Assembly (NCBI GenBank): GCA_029378245.1
Contig: JARKIF010000013.1
Location: 868,001-932,000, forward strand
Direction: 5' to 3'
Source of the DNA: Roridomyces roridus
Taxonomy: Eukaryota; Basidiomycota; Agaricomycetes; Agaricales; Mycenaceae
DNA length: 64,000 bases
Shown here piece after piece: positions 55,252-64,000 of this stretch (positions are counted from its first letter, which is position 1; the number at the start of each line of letters is the position of its first letter). Made by a program: the position numbers and the translations under genes. The notes beneath the pieces were generated by a model. It had not been told where the DNA came from. It worked only from the letters and a program-made list of their open reading frames with translations, and made no database searches.

Positions 55252-56510
55252 AATAAAATCTGAGATATGGGTCAGAATCTGGTGGAGTTGGTGGCCAAGC
55301 AGACGCACCAAGCGTTAAAAGTCGTCGAGGAGCCTTGAAAGAACAGAGGCGCGGAAGAGCTGGAGTGGGCAGATGGGAGGAGACGATGGGTTTTGAGGTT
55401 CTGGGTCGCCACGGGGCAACCTTTATACGCCAGCAACAATGGGAGAATCGGTCCATTATTCACTCAAGAGAGCACAATGAAATTGCAATGAAAGGGATGT
55501 TATTTGGTCACCCAAACAAAAGCGGCAATTGTCCGAGTCATCCGGCCATCAACACGGCTTTCTTAACATCACCATCTCGCAGTCGCGCTCGACACCAGAC
55601 TTCACCGTACGCGTCTTCTCGGAACACTTGTGGCAGCGACTAGGGCCACTTTGAGTCTCTGGCTCGGATCTAGAACCGCGGTATGTTGTCCGGCACATCA
55701 AATCTTTCGCAGCTCGCTCCCGCTCTCAGTTTACCTGCCGCCAACCTCCTGAATACAATCCCGACTCAGTCAACAAACCTACCACTGTTTCTACGACCTC
55801 GGTGTTCATCCTCCCGGCCCCCGGGGCCCAGGCCACCTCACTTTGGAGTTTTGGTGCTCAGACGTCGCCGACTCGCATCTCCCGTCAAGTGAAAAGACCA
55901 CAACTGCATTGCTCTGGTACCCGGGGACCTTCTCTCGATTCAACTCCATGTCTCTCCGTTGAGCGATTTGCTGGGCATTCTTTACCTGCCTATCTGTCTC
56001 AATCATCCCATTCTCCGGAACGTTATGGGATTCTGGCTTTGGACCGCTCCTTCATCGAAAGCGCACCCTCGCATCGCAATACTGAAGGACGGGTGGAATC
56101 AACTACGGTACCAGTCTGATTCGTTTGCTCCTGCTACGAGATTCAGGATTGCTGCGATGAGGCAAAGAAATCGAAGCTCACGCTGAACTATCAAGTACTC
56201 TGTCCATGTCTCTAAATTCCGCATGGTGCGCAGAAAACTCCGCCGATTCGTCGATTTCCAGGCTCTTCCGCGGAGGCGTCGGACGGAATACAGTAGAGGC
56301 GGCGCTCCACCACGATACCCCTCAGTTGGCGCACATCGCTCAATTTCACCCTCCTATTCTGACCAACATTTCTTACCAATCCGTACGTCACCAGTCTCAC
56401 AAATTTATTTCCGGGCGGCTTTGGAGCAACACTATCTATAGGAGATGCCAATTTTATGGCTATATAAACGCTCCGCTGGACTCATCCCACCCTCAACGAA
56501 ACATACCACG
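55252..56510. other. Probable gene wreckage, nothing assignable
   Basis: Around 55920-56110 one frame reads LGILYLPICLNHPILRNVMG and then IAILKDGWNQL, which looks like genuine protein, but frames change on either side and no start or splice chain was found. A TATATAAA stretch at about 56460 may belong to the small frame at 56511. Confidence 0.35.
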
Positions 56511-56759
56511 ATGAGCCTCATGACCCATATCCTCCCCTCACCCACAACCACATCCAAACCTACCTCCCATCGACGTCCCCTCCGCGAGCGGCGCGGATTC
56601 ACACTATCGCTAAGCCAGGACGGGGAGTCTGCTACGGTGGAGGCCGATGCCAAAGGGGACGGGAGCACCAGACCCGATAGACATCTTGCCTCCCGACTAG
56701 CGCACGAGGGGATTTACGCGCAGCAGAACACGCCGAATATGGAGCGGCTTTGGTGGTGA
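56511..56759 (+). CDS. Small hypothetical protein
   Basis: An 82-aa frame starting MSLMTHILPSPTTTSK, with a TATATAAA box about 50 bases upstream and a reasonable start context. It is Ser/Thr/Arg-rich with no domain. It could be the first exon of a larger gene. Confidence 0.35.
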   Translation: MSLMTHILPSPTTTSKPTSHRRPLRERRGFTLSLSQDGESATVEADAKGDGSTRPDRHLASRLAHEGIYAQQNTPNMERLWW

Positions 56760-56882
56760 GTATTGCCGATAGCTCTGGGTGTAATTCCGTTGCTAATGAG
56801 GGATCTAGACGACTACATTTATTGTATACCCTGGAAGTTGAAGTACGCTTGGTACCCGTGTTCGATCCTGGGACAGGTCTTT

Positions 56883-57460
56883 CACAGGGGGCAAGCCTCA
56901 TGGCACTTTGTCTTGTGTGCCAAGGTGGCACTTGGCCGGAAGTTGGGTGGCAGTTGGTCCGTTGTTGGACATTTTGTGTGAGTCTGATCTGTTACCCGTG
57001 ATTCACAATCACCGAGGAAGTACGTAATTCTTGGGAGGGTATTGTCTTTGAATATAGTGAAAATCCTCAAGCATCCATTTACGGGGCCCCAAGTATGTGC
57101 AAAATTACTGTGGATGCTCAACGTGCTGCCGCCTTGATTTTTCTTCTCAAATACGATGATCCTGGTGCAGGCACCCCCAATGACACCGCCAAACAGACCC
57201 CAAACCGCAGCTTGAATTCGCTCAATACCCCAGGCACTGCCCTCCCCATTTCTAATGAATCCTCTACCGAGTTATCGAAGGCTGTAATGGTCAAATGCGT
57301 CAGGCCAGAAAATGTGTGCCTAGACACGGAATCGAACTCGCGCACAAGAACAAAGGCGGTGGGCACGTGGGTTCCCTCCGGGATATCAACTTCCGGCCGA
57401 GTGCGCGCCAAGTGCCACCTTGGCACACAAAAAAATGTGCCATGACTGATGCCCCCTGTG
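56883..57460. repeat. Inverted pair of SINE-like repeats
   Basis: 56883-56945 (CACAGGGGGCA, TCATGGCAC, TTGTGTGCCAAGGTGGCACTT, CCGGAAGTTG) recurs inverted at 57387-57460 with the same block order. A weak tRNA B box (GAGTTCGATTCC, minus strand, near 57330) sits beyond the right copy. Either a 578-bp inverted-repeat element or two opposed copies of one SINE. Confidence 0.65.
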
Positions 57461-57902
57461 TTTCGCAGAAGGGACAATTGACATTTTTGCTTGCCATGAA
57501 TACGTAGGTAGATCATACGGAAGACATCGCACCTTTCGTTTCCGTGACCTAACGTCGTTGCGGCCGGACTTCTGGTTTTATACAACTTGACCACGCCTCA
57601 ATTTTGTCTTAATGTACCCGCACACGTTCAGGCGGAATCCCGGAGGGGAAGTCATGACTTCGTCAATTGGGTTGAGGTGTAGCATTACATATCAGGATCA
57701 TGTTGATGTTGTTGACTTTCTCATTGGGGAGGAATGTAAGTGCGGAGAGGTTGCCAAGTTGCAGACTTGATGACCGGCTTCGATTACACTTCCCGACGCA
57801 GGGTTTGTTTGCTTGTTGGACGGCTGACGGCGCGTCGTGAATCGGTCTTACTTGGTTGTTTTGTATACCAAAGATGTAGGGTGAAAGAGAGAGTAAGGAA
57901 CT

Positions 57903-57987
57903 GGGTGTGGTGTATGTTGCACAGCTGCAGAATTTGAAAAGAAAGGTTTCACCGGGCAGCAGGACAGGGTTCGATTCCCTGCACCCA
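57903..57987 (+). ncRNA. tRNA-like element with abnormal anticodon loop
   Basis: The acceptor GGGTGTG pairs with TGCACCC, discriminator A. The D arm is GTG/CAC, the anticodon stem GCTGC/GCAGC, and the T arm CAGGG-TTCGATT-CCCTG is perfect. The 27-nt anticodon loop lacks U33 and any clear anticodon, and the D loop lacks GG. It is probably transcribable by Pol III but not a working tRNA. Confidence 0.6.
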
Positions 57988-58189
57988 TTTGTACAGGTCA
58001 ACATTCTTTTGAAAATATGCTGCCGGCCGGCGACAGTACTTACGCTTTTGAATTAGACATCAGGCAAGTGGTCGTTGGATCCTTCCACCTTGAGACTTTC
58101 CGAGAAATCACTGCAAAGCAAACCGGACGAGCTCAATCATGAAAGGTTGTGACCTGCCTTCCCCTGTGTAATTCATAGCTAGTACTAAC

Positions 58190-58259
58190 GGATGTGGTGT
58201 ACGGTGCACAGCTGTGGTTCATGCCCACGGCAGGCGTGGGTTCGATTCCCGTTCATCCG
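58190..58259 (+). ncRNA. tRNA-like element, anticodon CAT
   Basis: GGATGTG pairs imperfectly with TTCATCC. The D arm is GTG/CAC, the anticodon arm TGTGG-TTCATGC-CCACG, and the T arm GTGGG-TTCGATT-CCCGT. It lacks the invariant D-loop pattern. Related to the 57903 element by the shared TGTGGTGTA box A region. Confidence 0.5.
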
Positions 58260-58636
58260 GCTAAACGGGTCGGTCATTGCGGTTTTTTGGTGAGCTTTCT
58301 ACCGAGGACGGAGACCGGATGTGTTGAGCCGTTTTCATGCATTACATTATACGCAGCAAAAAATTGGACTAAGTACAGGTGTAAATCGTGCGAAGTGATG
58401 ATCACGCTGCGGATCAATACGGGATGAGGGGACAGATGTTAATCTCCAATTCAATTGCGGCCGCATCCTCACGAGTCACGGATATCCATCACGACGCGCC
58501 CCTCCTCCCGCCCATCTCAAGCGCGATGAGAAGACGATGAGCACAGATGACGACGAAGAAGTTGATCACTTTCTCCGTCAGCAACGCGCAAGCCCGCCTT
58601 TGGGCAATCCCTCTCACGAGCTCACACGCGGGCGGA

Positions 58637-58644
58637 TATATAAT
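58637..58644 (+). promoter_or_regulatory. TATA box of the second quinone reductase gene
   Basis: TATATAAT lies 61 bases before the ATG at 58698. Confidence 0.5.
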
Positions 58645-58697
58645 GACCCACAATCGCGACCCACCGCTGTTCTCTATCCCGACCACTCTCGCTATCG

Positions 58698-59690
58698 ATG
58701 TGCTTCCCGACCAAGAAACAAAAGGCCAATTTCGACGAGGAGAAGCCCAAGCCCACGGCCAACGGAGCTAGCAAGACGCCTGCGGTGACCGAGAGGGCGG
58801 CGGCAGCGGCAAGCACGGCACCGGCGCCGGCGGACACTGCTCCGGCCTCAGCTCCCGTTGCCCCTGCGGAACCTGCGCCTGCATACCAGGCGACCGAAGT
58901 CACGAAGGCAGCTGCCGTCGCAGAGGTTGAGGCACCCAAGAAGGGCCCCAAAGTGGCTATTGTGGTCTATACCATGTACGGTCACATCGCCAAGAGTGCG
59001 TCCCGCCTTTCCTCTGCGTTTTCCTCGCTCGATCTGCTACTCAGTGGCCGAGGCCGTCCAAGCTGGAATCAAAGAAGCCGGTGGGTCCGCTACTCTGTAT
59101 CAGTGCGTCCGTCTGCTCTGCCATCCAATCCTCCTCATTACACTCACTCAGAATCCCCGAAACCCTCCCCACCTCCGTGCTCGAACAAATGCACGCCCCA
59201 GCCAAACCCGCATATCCAATCATGACACCCGAAATCCTCGCGACATACGACGCCTTCCTCATGGGCATCCCCACGCGCTACGGCAACTTTCCCGCCCAGT
59301 GGAAGGCCTTTTGGGATTCTACGGGCGGACTTTGGGCGACTGGCGCATTGGCGGGCAAGTATGCTGGAGCTTTTGTGAGTACGGCGGGATCTGGGGGTGG
59401 GCAGGAGACGACAATCGCCGCTGCTATCAGCACCCTCACGCACCATGGAGTCTTGTTCGTCCCGTTGGGATACAAGCATGCGTTTCCGCAATTGACTAAT
59501 GTGGAAGAAGTTCGGGGAGGTGTGGCTTCTTTTCTTTTCGTGTTGCCGTGCTCACCCACTCTCAGGCTCTCCATGGGGCGCGGGCACTTTCGCCTCCTCC
59601 GACGGCTCGCGCCAGCCTACGCCTCTCGAGCTCGAAGTTGCGCGGATACAGGGCAAGTCCTTCTGGGACCTTGTTGCGCGGGCGTTTTGA
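58698..59690 (+). CDS. WrbA-type quinone oxidoreductase with N-terminal extension
   Basis: Four exons, 58698-58995, 59045-59102, 59152-59519 and 59566-59690, give 282 aa. The flavodoxin part ([65 protein letters not shown]) closely parallels the protein at 21670 and shares two of its splice positions exactly. It has about 80 extra N-terminal residues, starting MCFPTKKQK and then an Ala/Pro-rich linker. The N-terminal Cys next to basic residues could be a lipid-attachment site, which is inference. An additional intron at 59520-59565 is absent from the paralogue. Confidence 0.92.
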
Positions 59691-59927
59691 GAGAATGGCT
59701 CGCTCGGTCGTAGATGAATTCAATAACAGTGTATGCGGACTGGATGCACGGACAGTGCCGGTCCGGAGATTGAACTGCTTGGGGAGATTGCCATTCCACA
59801 ATTCTATTCGCTGTATTTTTCTCTGCGTATAAACTTTGAAGTAGACGATCGATTCAAGTGATGCATGGCATGGGTGGATTACGAGGCGGGGTGAATTCGA
59901 CGAAAAAGCAATGTCCTCTACTTGTCA
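59691..59927. other. Short intergenic stretch
   Basis: The 3' flank of the quinone reductase gene. Nothing is seen. Confidence 0.4.
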
Positions 59928-60004
59928 TGGCATACAGGGAATCGAACCCGGAGTGTATCTGGCACGATGAGAATGTAGAAGCGACGTGCATCATGATGAC
60001 AGCC
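59928..60004 (-). ncRNA. Degenerate tRNA-like element
   Basis: A minus-strand GGCTGTCATCATGATGCAC box A region and CGGGTTCGATTCCCTG B box, ending ATGCCA. Only part of the acceptor pairs. It belongs with the other tRNA-like copies. A weaker relative lies at about 60040-60120. Confidence 0.45.
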
Positions 60005-60184
60005 AATGTCGATTTGCCTAGTTGTGTTCGCTTGAAGAAAAGGCTAACGAGTGGAATCCGAGCCCCTGCACTTCTGGGAAAAAGAACTTCAATGAACCCT
60101 GCTATTCGGGGTGCGTGGCGCTCAACCCCAGCTTTCTGCTGTTGCACCTCTAAATGGAACCGCAAGTACTGCGATTCTCTAAAG

Positions 60185-60379
60185 CTAGGATCGTCGTTTC
60201 AAAGACGCCCTTTAAATTCACATCGGTGCGCTGTTGGAAATTGGAAAAATCTACCTCATACACCACACCCCGTCATAATCCTCCACGTATACCTAGGATC
60301 GTCGGTTCAAGACAAGATCAATGGTGTTGAATTCGAACACCTCCAATTCCGCACTACGATGAGCTGTACACCGCACCCA
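60185..60379 (-). mobile_element. Two adjacent SINE-like copies with a common tail
   Basis: Copies at 60185-60271 and 60293-60379 both start (minus strand) with GGGTG-GGTGTA and both end with TTGAA-CGACGATCCTAG. The first four fifths are diverged. The head matches the tRNA-like elements at 57.9 and 63.1 kb. Confidence 0.5.
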
Positions 60380-60439
60380 ATCACTGCATTCCGCCGGGGT
60401 GTAGGCACAGACTGTGCCTATGGGGATAGGCTCAGTTAG

Positions 60440-62314
60440 GCAAACTTGTCTATTTTTCATGTTAATCTGACCTCTGAGGGGGCTCAACGAGGTCGGGAAC
60501 TTGTTCTGGAGGTCCCCCGAGCCCTCGAATACATCAAAGGTCCGGTTAGATTCGGTTTACAGCAAGCAAACTCTCACAGCTGTCCATCAGCAATAAGTGG
60601 CACTACCACAGAGCAATACAGATGCCATGTAGCAGCTGTAGCCGGATTGTAAAGTACCCCTTGACGTAGGCATCTGTAGCCATGCGCGGGTGACATGTGA
60701 CTGCGCGTAGCGCCATGGTAGCGCCATGTGTCCTTGGCACGGCGCTATGGATACCCACGTGCCGCCAGCTCCGTGGGATCATGTAGTCCTCTGTGGCTCA
60801 TAGAGGCCCGCCGGCGCACACCTAAAATACTGCTGCATTCCCTCCACCCCGGCTTGCTTCCTTAAATTGGGACAGAACAAAGCTAGAAGAAGAAATATTC
60901 ATTCAAGCTACATTAAGATACATGATGGATCTACAACAAGAGAGACAGAGCGGGGTTCCCAAGCTTCTCTGCCACCATGCTGAACAATCCGCATTAGCAT
61001 AGGTGGAACATGGATGGAAGGGAACATACCAGGGAGAGTGTCGGCAGGGGGAGATGGAAAAGAATAGAGATGGCGGGGCGCGGATGCTGTAAGTAAGCGT
61101 CGGTTAGTGGACCATGAGGAATTGTGATGGACGTACCGTGATGGCCGCCCGAGAGCTACGCGGTTGCTAAGGGAAGTGGGAGCGAGACAAGGATTCGGGG
61201 AGGCGAGAGGGGAGAAAGCAGAGAGGATGGAGTTGGAATGCTGGAGAGGCAGCAAGGTGCATTGGTGAGGAGGGTAGAGACCGCACGACTAGAGTTCTGA
61301 GATGCCCACGGGGTCTGACAATGAGCCGAAGCCCAAAGGATGGAGGGAGAACTCACCAGGAGTCACGAGGACAGTCCATTGACTGGAAAGACTTGACATC
61401 TGAGGGGCAGGAGAAGGAAATACGGTAGAGGGAGAGAGAGCGACGGGATGGTGGGTGGAAGAAGACGCATTCCGATGTCTGTCAAAAGTGTCAGTATTTA
61501 TGTCGACTGCGGTCGTGCGGATCATCAATCAATCAATGCACATGTCCGACGGGCGCCGCGCTCGGAACAGATCCAATCGGCAATGGACTTAGTGAGATTC
61601 TTCGATGCTTGCTCTTCCCTCATTGGTGTCGGGAATCTGCAAGGAATTTGAGGTTGATTGGAGCTTTTGAATGATGTCAAGTTCCATGAGTAGCAGAAGT
61701 CAAGGCAAATTACATCATGGACATGTCATATCATGGTTTTGCTCGAATACTTACACTTCCAGTCCCATTGGTCACAACACCCACATCCGCTACATGAACC
61801 ACATTGTCCCGCACCTTGGATACAGCTGCTACATGGTCAATGTGAAGCCGCGATCGGATACACGACTGTATGCGGTGTCATACTTCCAGCCGGGCTGCCA
61901 CATGTCATCGCATGGATGATATGATCCGCGCCTCGGCTACGTGGGATTTACTTTTTCCTGATGTCAATTTTGGCGCTGCCAGCGGATTTAAGGCCCACCG
62001 GCAACACCGGCGCGATTCAAGCCATTTATTTTGGAATCTCACCTCTGGGTCATCATGGCAACCAACAGCCGACACGATTTTCCGCCCCAGGGCGTGTGAA
62101 TGCGTGGTAGTCAACGGGGAGAGCGAAAATGGCGGGCAATGTAGGCACATCGTAGGCACAGAGTCGGCTAAGCCAGGCACAGTTCTGATTTTCTTGCTTA
62201 GGCACAGCCAAAATTGATGTGCCTAATGGGGTCGGCACATGTCAGTACTGCTAGAAATAGCTTTGCCTACACGGTCGCGGAATGCAGTGAATGATAATTT
62301 CTACATTCCACCAG
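60440..62314. other. Intergenic, no gene seen
   Basis: No protein gene was found. A TAGGCACA motif recurs at 60405 and several times at 62140-62230. A frame at 60908-61356 (minus) is Ser/Pro-rich and unsupported. Confidence 0.4.
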
Positions 62315-62945
62315 TAGGGATGAACGCCGCCCGTCTACGGGTAACGGCCGTCAATCTTACGGCTTGAGACGGTTACGGGCCGTCAAAAAGACGGCCGTCT
62401 TTTTCACATTTCAATGGGTCCGACGGGACGGGACGGCAAAATTGACGGGTACGGGCCGTCAAAAGACGGGTCCCGTACGAATGTCATCAAAGTGCCCACA
62501 CTTGAACTGTGAAAACCATCTTGCCCTGCTGTAGTGCTCTCTAGAGATGTTGCCAATGTCAGTACATCTTATTCTGGTGAGCCAACCAAGAGTTCACCAC
62601 TGTTGACAATGGTTTGATGTAGATTTGGAGTCAGATGTCCCATCAATCAGCCAATAAGAGGCTGATAGTGCCCTCGGATCCAAAGCACATTTTCAACACC
62701 TGCTTGCGCCGGTTGTCCGACCACCGGCTCAACAGAGTCCGGTCAAAAATACCTCTGATCCGTCCATCAAGGATGCCAACCCGTAGACGGCCCGTCAATC
62801 TGTGAGATTGACGGGACGGACGGCAGTGTTGCCGTCCCGTACCCGTCCCGTATATTTTTTCGGGGAAGGGCCCGACGGGGACGGGTACATACCCGTGTAC
62901 GGACGGCCGTCAAACGGGTTGACACGGGTACGGTGTGCATCCCTA
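62315..62945. mobile_element. hAT-like MITE
   Basis: The left end is TAGGGATGAACGCCG, and the reverse complement of the right end is TAGGGATGCACACCG. Perfect 8-bp flanks TCCACCAG (62307-62314 and 62946-62953). The interior is rich in GACGGCCGTC and ACGGGT motifs, like the element at 40109-40662, so the two probably share a family. Non-coding, 631 bp. Confidence 0.9.
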
Positions 62946-63039
62946 TCCACCAGCGTTCCGTTCAAGATAAATGTACATAAGGGAGGTAAATTCTAAACCC
63001 CTCGGGGGAAAAAATGAAGGCTTCAACTCCATGCAAGAG

Positions 63040-63119
63040 GGCGGGAATCGAACCCCAGCGTCCTGCCGTATTTCTAATATCTATACCCGATGAGCAGGCG
63101 TGCGCCGGACACCACACCC
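63040..63119 (-). ncRNA. Degenerate tRNA-like element
   Basis: GGGTGTGGTGTCCGGCGCAC box A region, anticodon stem CCTGC/GCAGG around a long AT-rich loop containing CAT, and GGGGTTCGATTCCC B box. The T stem and acceptor are partly mismatched. Confidence 0.5.
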
Positions 63120-63236
63120 AATGAAATTTCTCTCTAGCTAAGTAGGACCGTTCGTTCAAGAGTCAGGACACAGGGAAATACCCCTGCGCTTTCGCAAAAA
63201 GATTCAAAATCAATATAAACCCACGAGACCATGATG

Positions 63237-63323
63237 AGGAGTGCGGGGAATCGAACCCCGGCTTCCTGCTTGTTGAATAATTGCCTGGGTAATTATGGCA
63301 GGGTGCGCCGTACGCTACACTCC
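63237..63323 (-). ncRNA. Well-folded tRNA-like element with a 28-nt anticodon loop
   Basis: The acceptor GGAGTGT/GCACTCC, anticodon stem CCTGC/GCAGG and T arm CGGGG-TTCGATT-CCCCG are all intact. The loop contains its own TAATT/AATTA hairpin and no base arrangement with U33 and a clear anticodon. The D loop is very short. Either an unusual intron-bearing tRNA or a Pol III-derived element. Confidence 0.55.
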
Positions 63324-63357
63324 GAATAGAGTATCGACTCGCTGATTTGGACAAGTG

Positions 63358-63505
63358 TCAAGTGCCAGTCAGCATACATTCCTTGTAAGTGGCAAAATAT
63401 GGAAGTCGCAACCGCCGAATTTCGGTGTGGGATTCGAACCCACGGCTGTTTTGGCGTTCCCTCGAGCGGCGTCGCGAGCTCCTTCCAATCCTTCCAGAAT
63501 CCAAA
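63358..63505 (-). mobile_element. SINE copy A
   Basis: The tRNA-like head has T arm GTGGG-TTCGAAT-CCCAC. The tail (CGAAATT, GGCG, TTTTGCCACTTAC, GAATGTAT, CTGGCACTTGA in this order) is shared with the copy at 63642-63812. Confidence 0.7.
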
Positions 63506-63641
63506 TGCCGATTGACGTTTTGGATTTGAATTTGACTCGGCTTCACTCTGGCCTCGTTAAATGCGAGTCGGTAGTGGGTTGTGTTTCGTGTTTGATCAAA
63601 TCTCGGGCCCGGGAGGTGCTCCGCAAGTGGAAACGGTGATA

Positions 63642-63812
63642 CTCAAGTGCCAGTTGAATACATTCGGAGGTGTGTACAGGCCCGTAAGTGGCAAAAAAAA
63701 AAAAATTGACCCCACATTCGCCCAATTTCCGTGTGGGAATCGAACCCATGGGCCACGGTTGGGCTCGCTGTTAGCTCCAGGTGCCGGAGTGCGCTCGGCC
63801 ACCTACACATAG
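63642..63812 (-). mobile_element. SINE copy B (class II tRNA head)
   Basis: The head GTAGGTGGCCGAGCGC matches box A of tRNA-Ser/Leu, and the B box is GGGTTCGATTCCC. The acceptor does not pair. A poly-T run precedes the same tail blocks as copy A. Same orientation as copy A, about 285 bp apart. Confidence 0.75.
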
Positions 63813-64000
63813 GAATAACTCTGTTTGGCTTCCTCAACGGTGAATTGTACATCCTAAAGCTGATTTCAACATGATGCCGAGATCGGCAGTTTCTGGGCGG
63901 TGTTTGAGCGAATCTCGGGAGACTCCTTGCCGGAATTCCTCCCCGGAATCCGACTCCCTCAATTGCGTCCTGACTAGCTCAATGACTGGAAAGGAGCGCT

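Noticed and set aside
63237..63323. Functional tRNA gene
   Set aside because: Stems are good, but no anticodon with U33 can be assigned and the D loop is abnormal; kept as tRNA-like only.
7463..64000. A complete Starship-type giant element with cargo
   Set aside because: Only the recombinase is seen; I found no second boundary, no target-site pair and no known cargo cluster.

Overview
The window looks like genomic DNA of a mushroom-forming basidiomycete (Agaricomycete). Reasons: dense small introns of about 44-77 bp with GTRNGT donors; a lipopeptide pheromone-type precursor ending in a CaaX box; a DUF6533 membrane protein, an NLR of the glycine-loop/NACHT type and other families that I know from mushroom genomes; a DUF3435-type tyrosine recombinase; and several short inverted-repeat elements flanked by 8-bp duplications. 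All family names come from reading translations by eye. No search was run.

Layout. 2.4-4.4 kb: a frame-broken GNAT acetyltransferase and an intact secreted protein. 5.5 kb: an intron-bearing tRNA-Val. 6.25-9.26 kb: two short inverted-repeat elements, then an intact six-exon DUF3435 tyrosine recombinase. 10.3-19.9 kb: DUF6533 membrane protein, arrestin-like protein, small membrane protein, a factor with a C-terminal Zn2Cys6 cluster, and a small secreted protein. 21.7-24.1 kb: a WrbA-type quinone reductase and a glutathione S-transferase split by a 630-bp element. 25.2-35.0 kb: a large orphan-family gene, cyanase, SDHAF3/ACN9, chitin deacetylase and a sugar transporter. 35.5-43.0 kb: a degenerate transposon-like gene joining AT-hooks, a zinc-binding/DDE-like region, a DEDDy 3'-5' exonuclease and a Cys-rich tail, cut twice by smaller elements. 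43.8 kb: the pheromone-like gene. 44.4-47.3 kb: dienelactone hydrolase, a broken second cyanase copy and other gene wreckage. 49.0-53.4 kb: a NACHT NLR broken by about 1.9 kb of minisatellite and a nested element. 53-64 kb: a repeat-rich end with few genes (a second WrbA-type paralogue at 58.7 kb) but many tRNA-like, SINE-like elements and another hAT-like element.

How it fits together: ordinary housekeeping and lignocellulose-lifestyle genes (WrbA-type reductases, GST, chitin deacetylase, dienelactone hydrolase, cyanase, sugar uptake) are interspersed with repeatedly invaded DNA. At 23.4 and 40.1 kb, removing an element plus one 8-bp duplication restores the host reading frame. Most other intergenic stretches over 300 bases hold no gene that I can defend and are listed as such.
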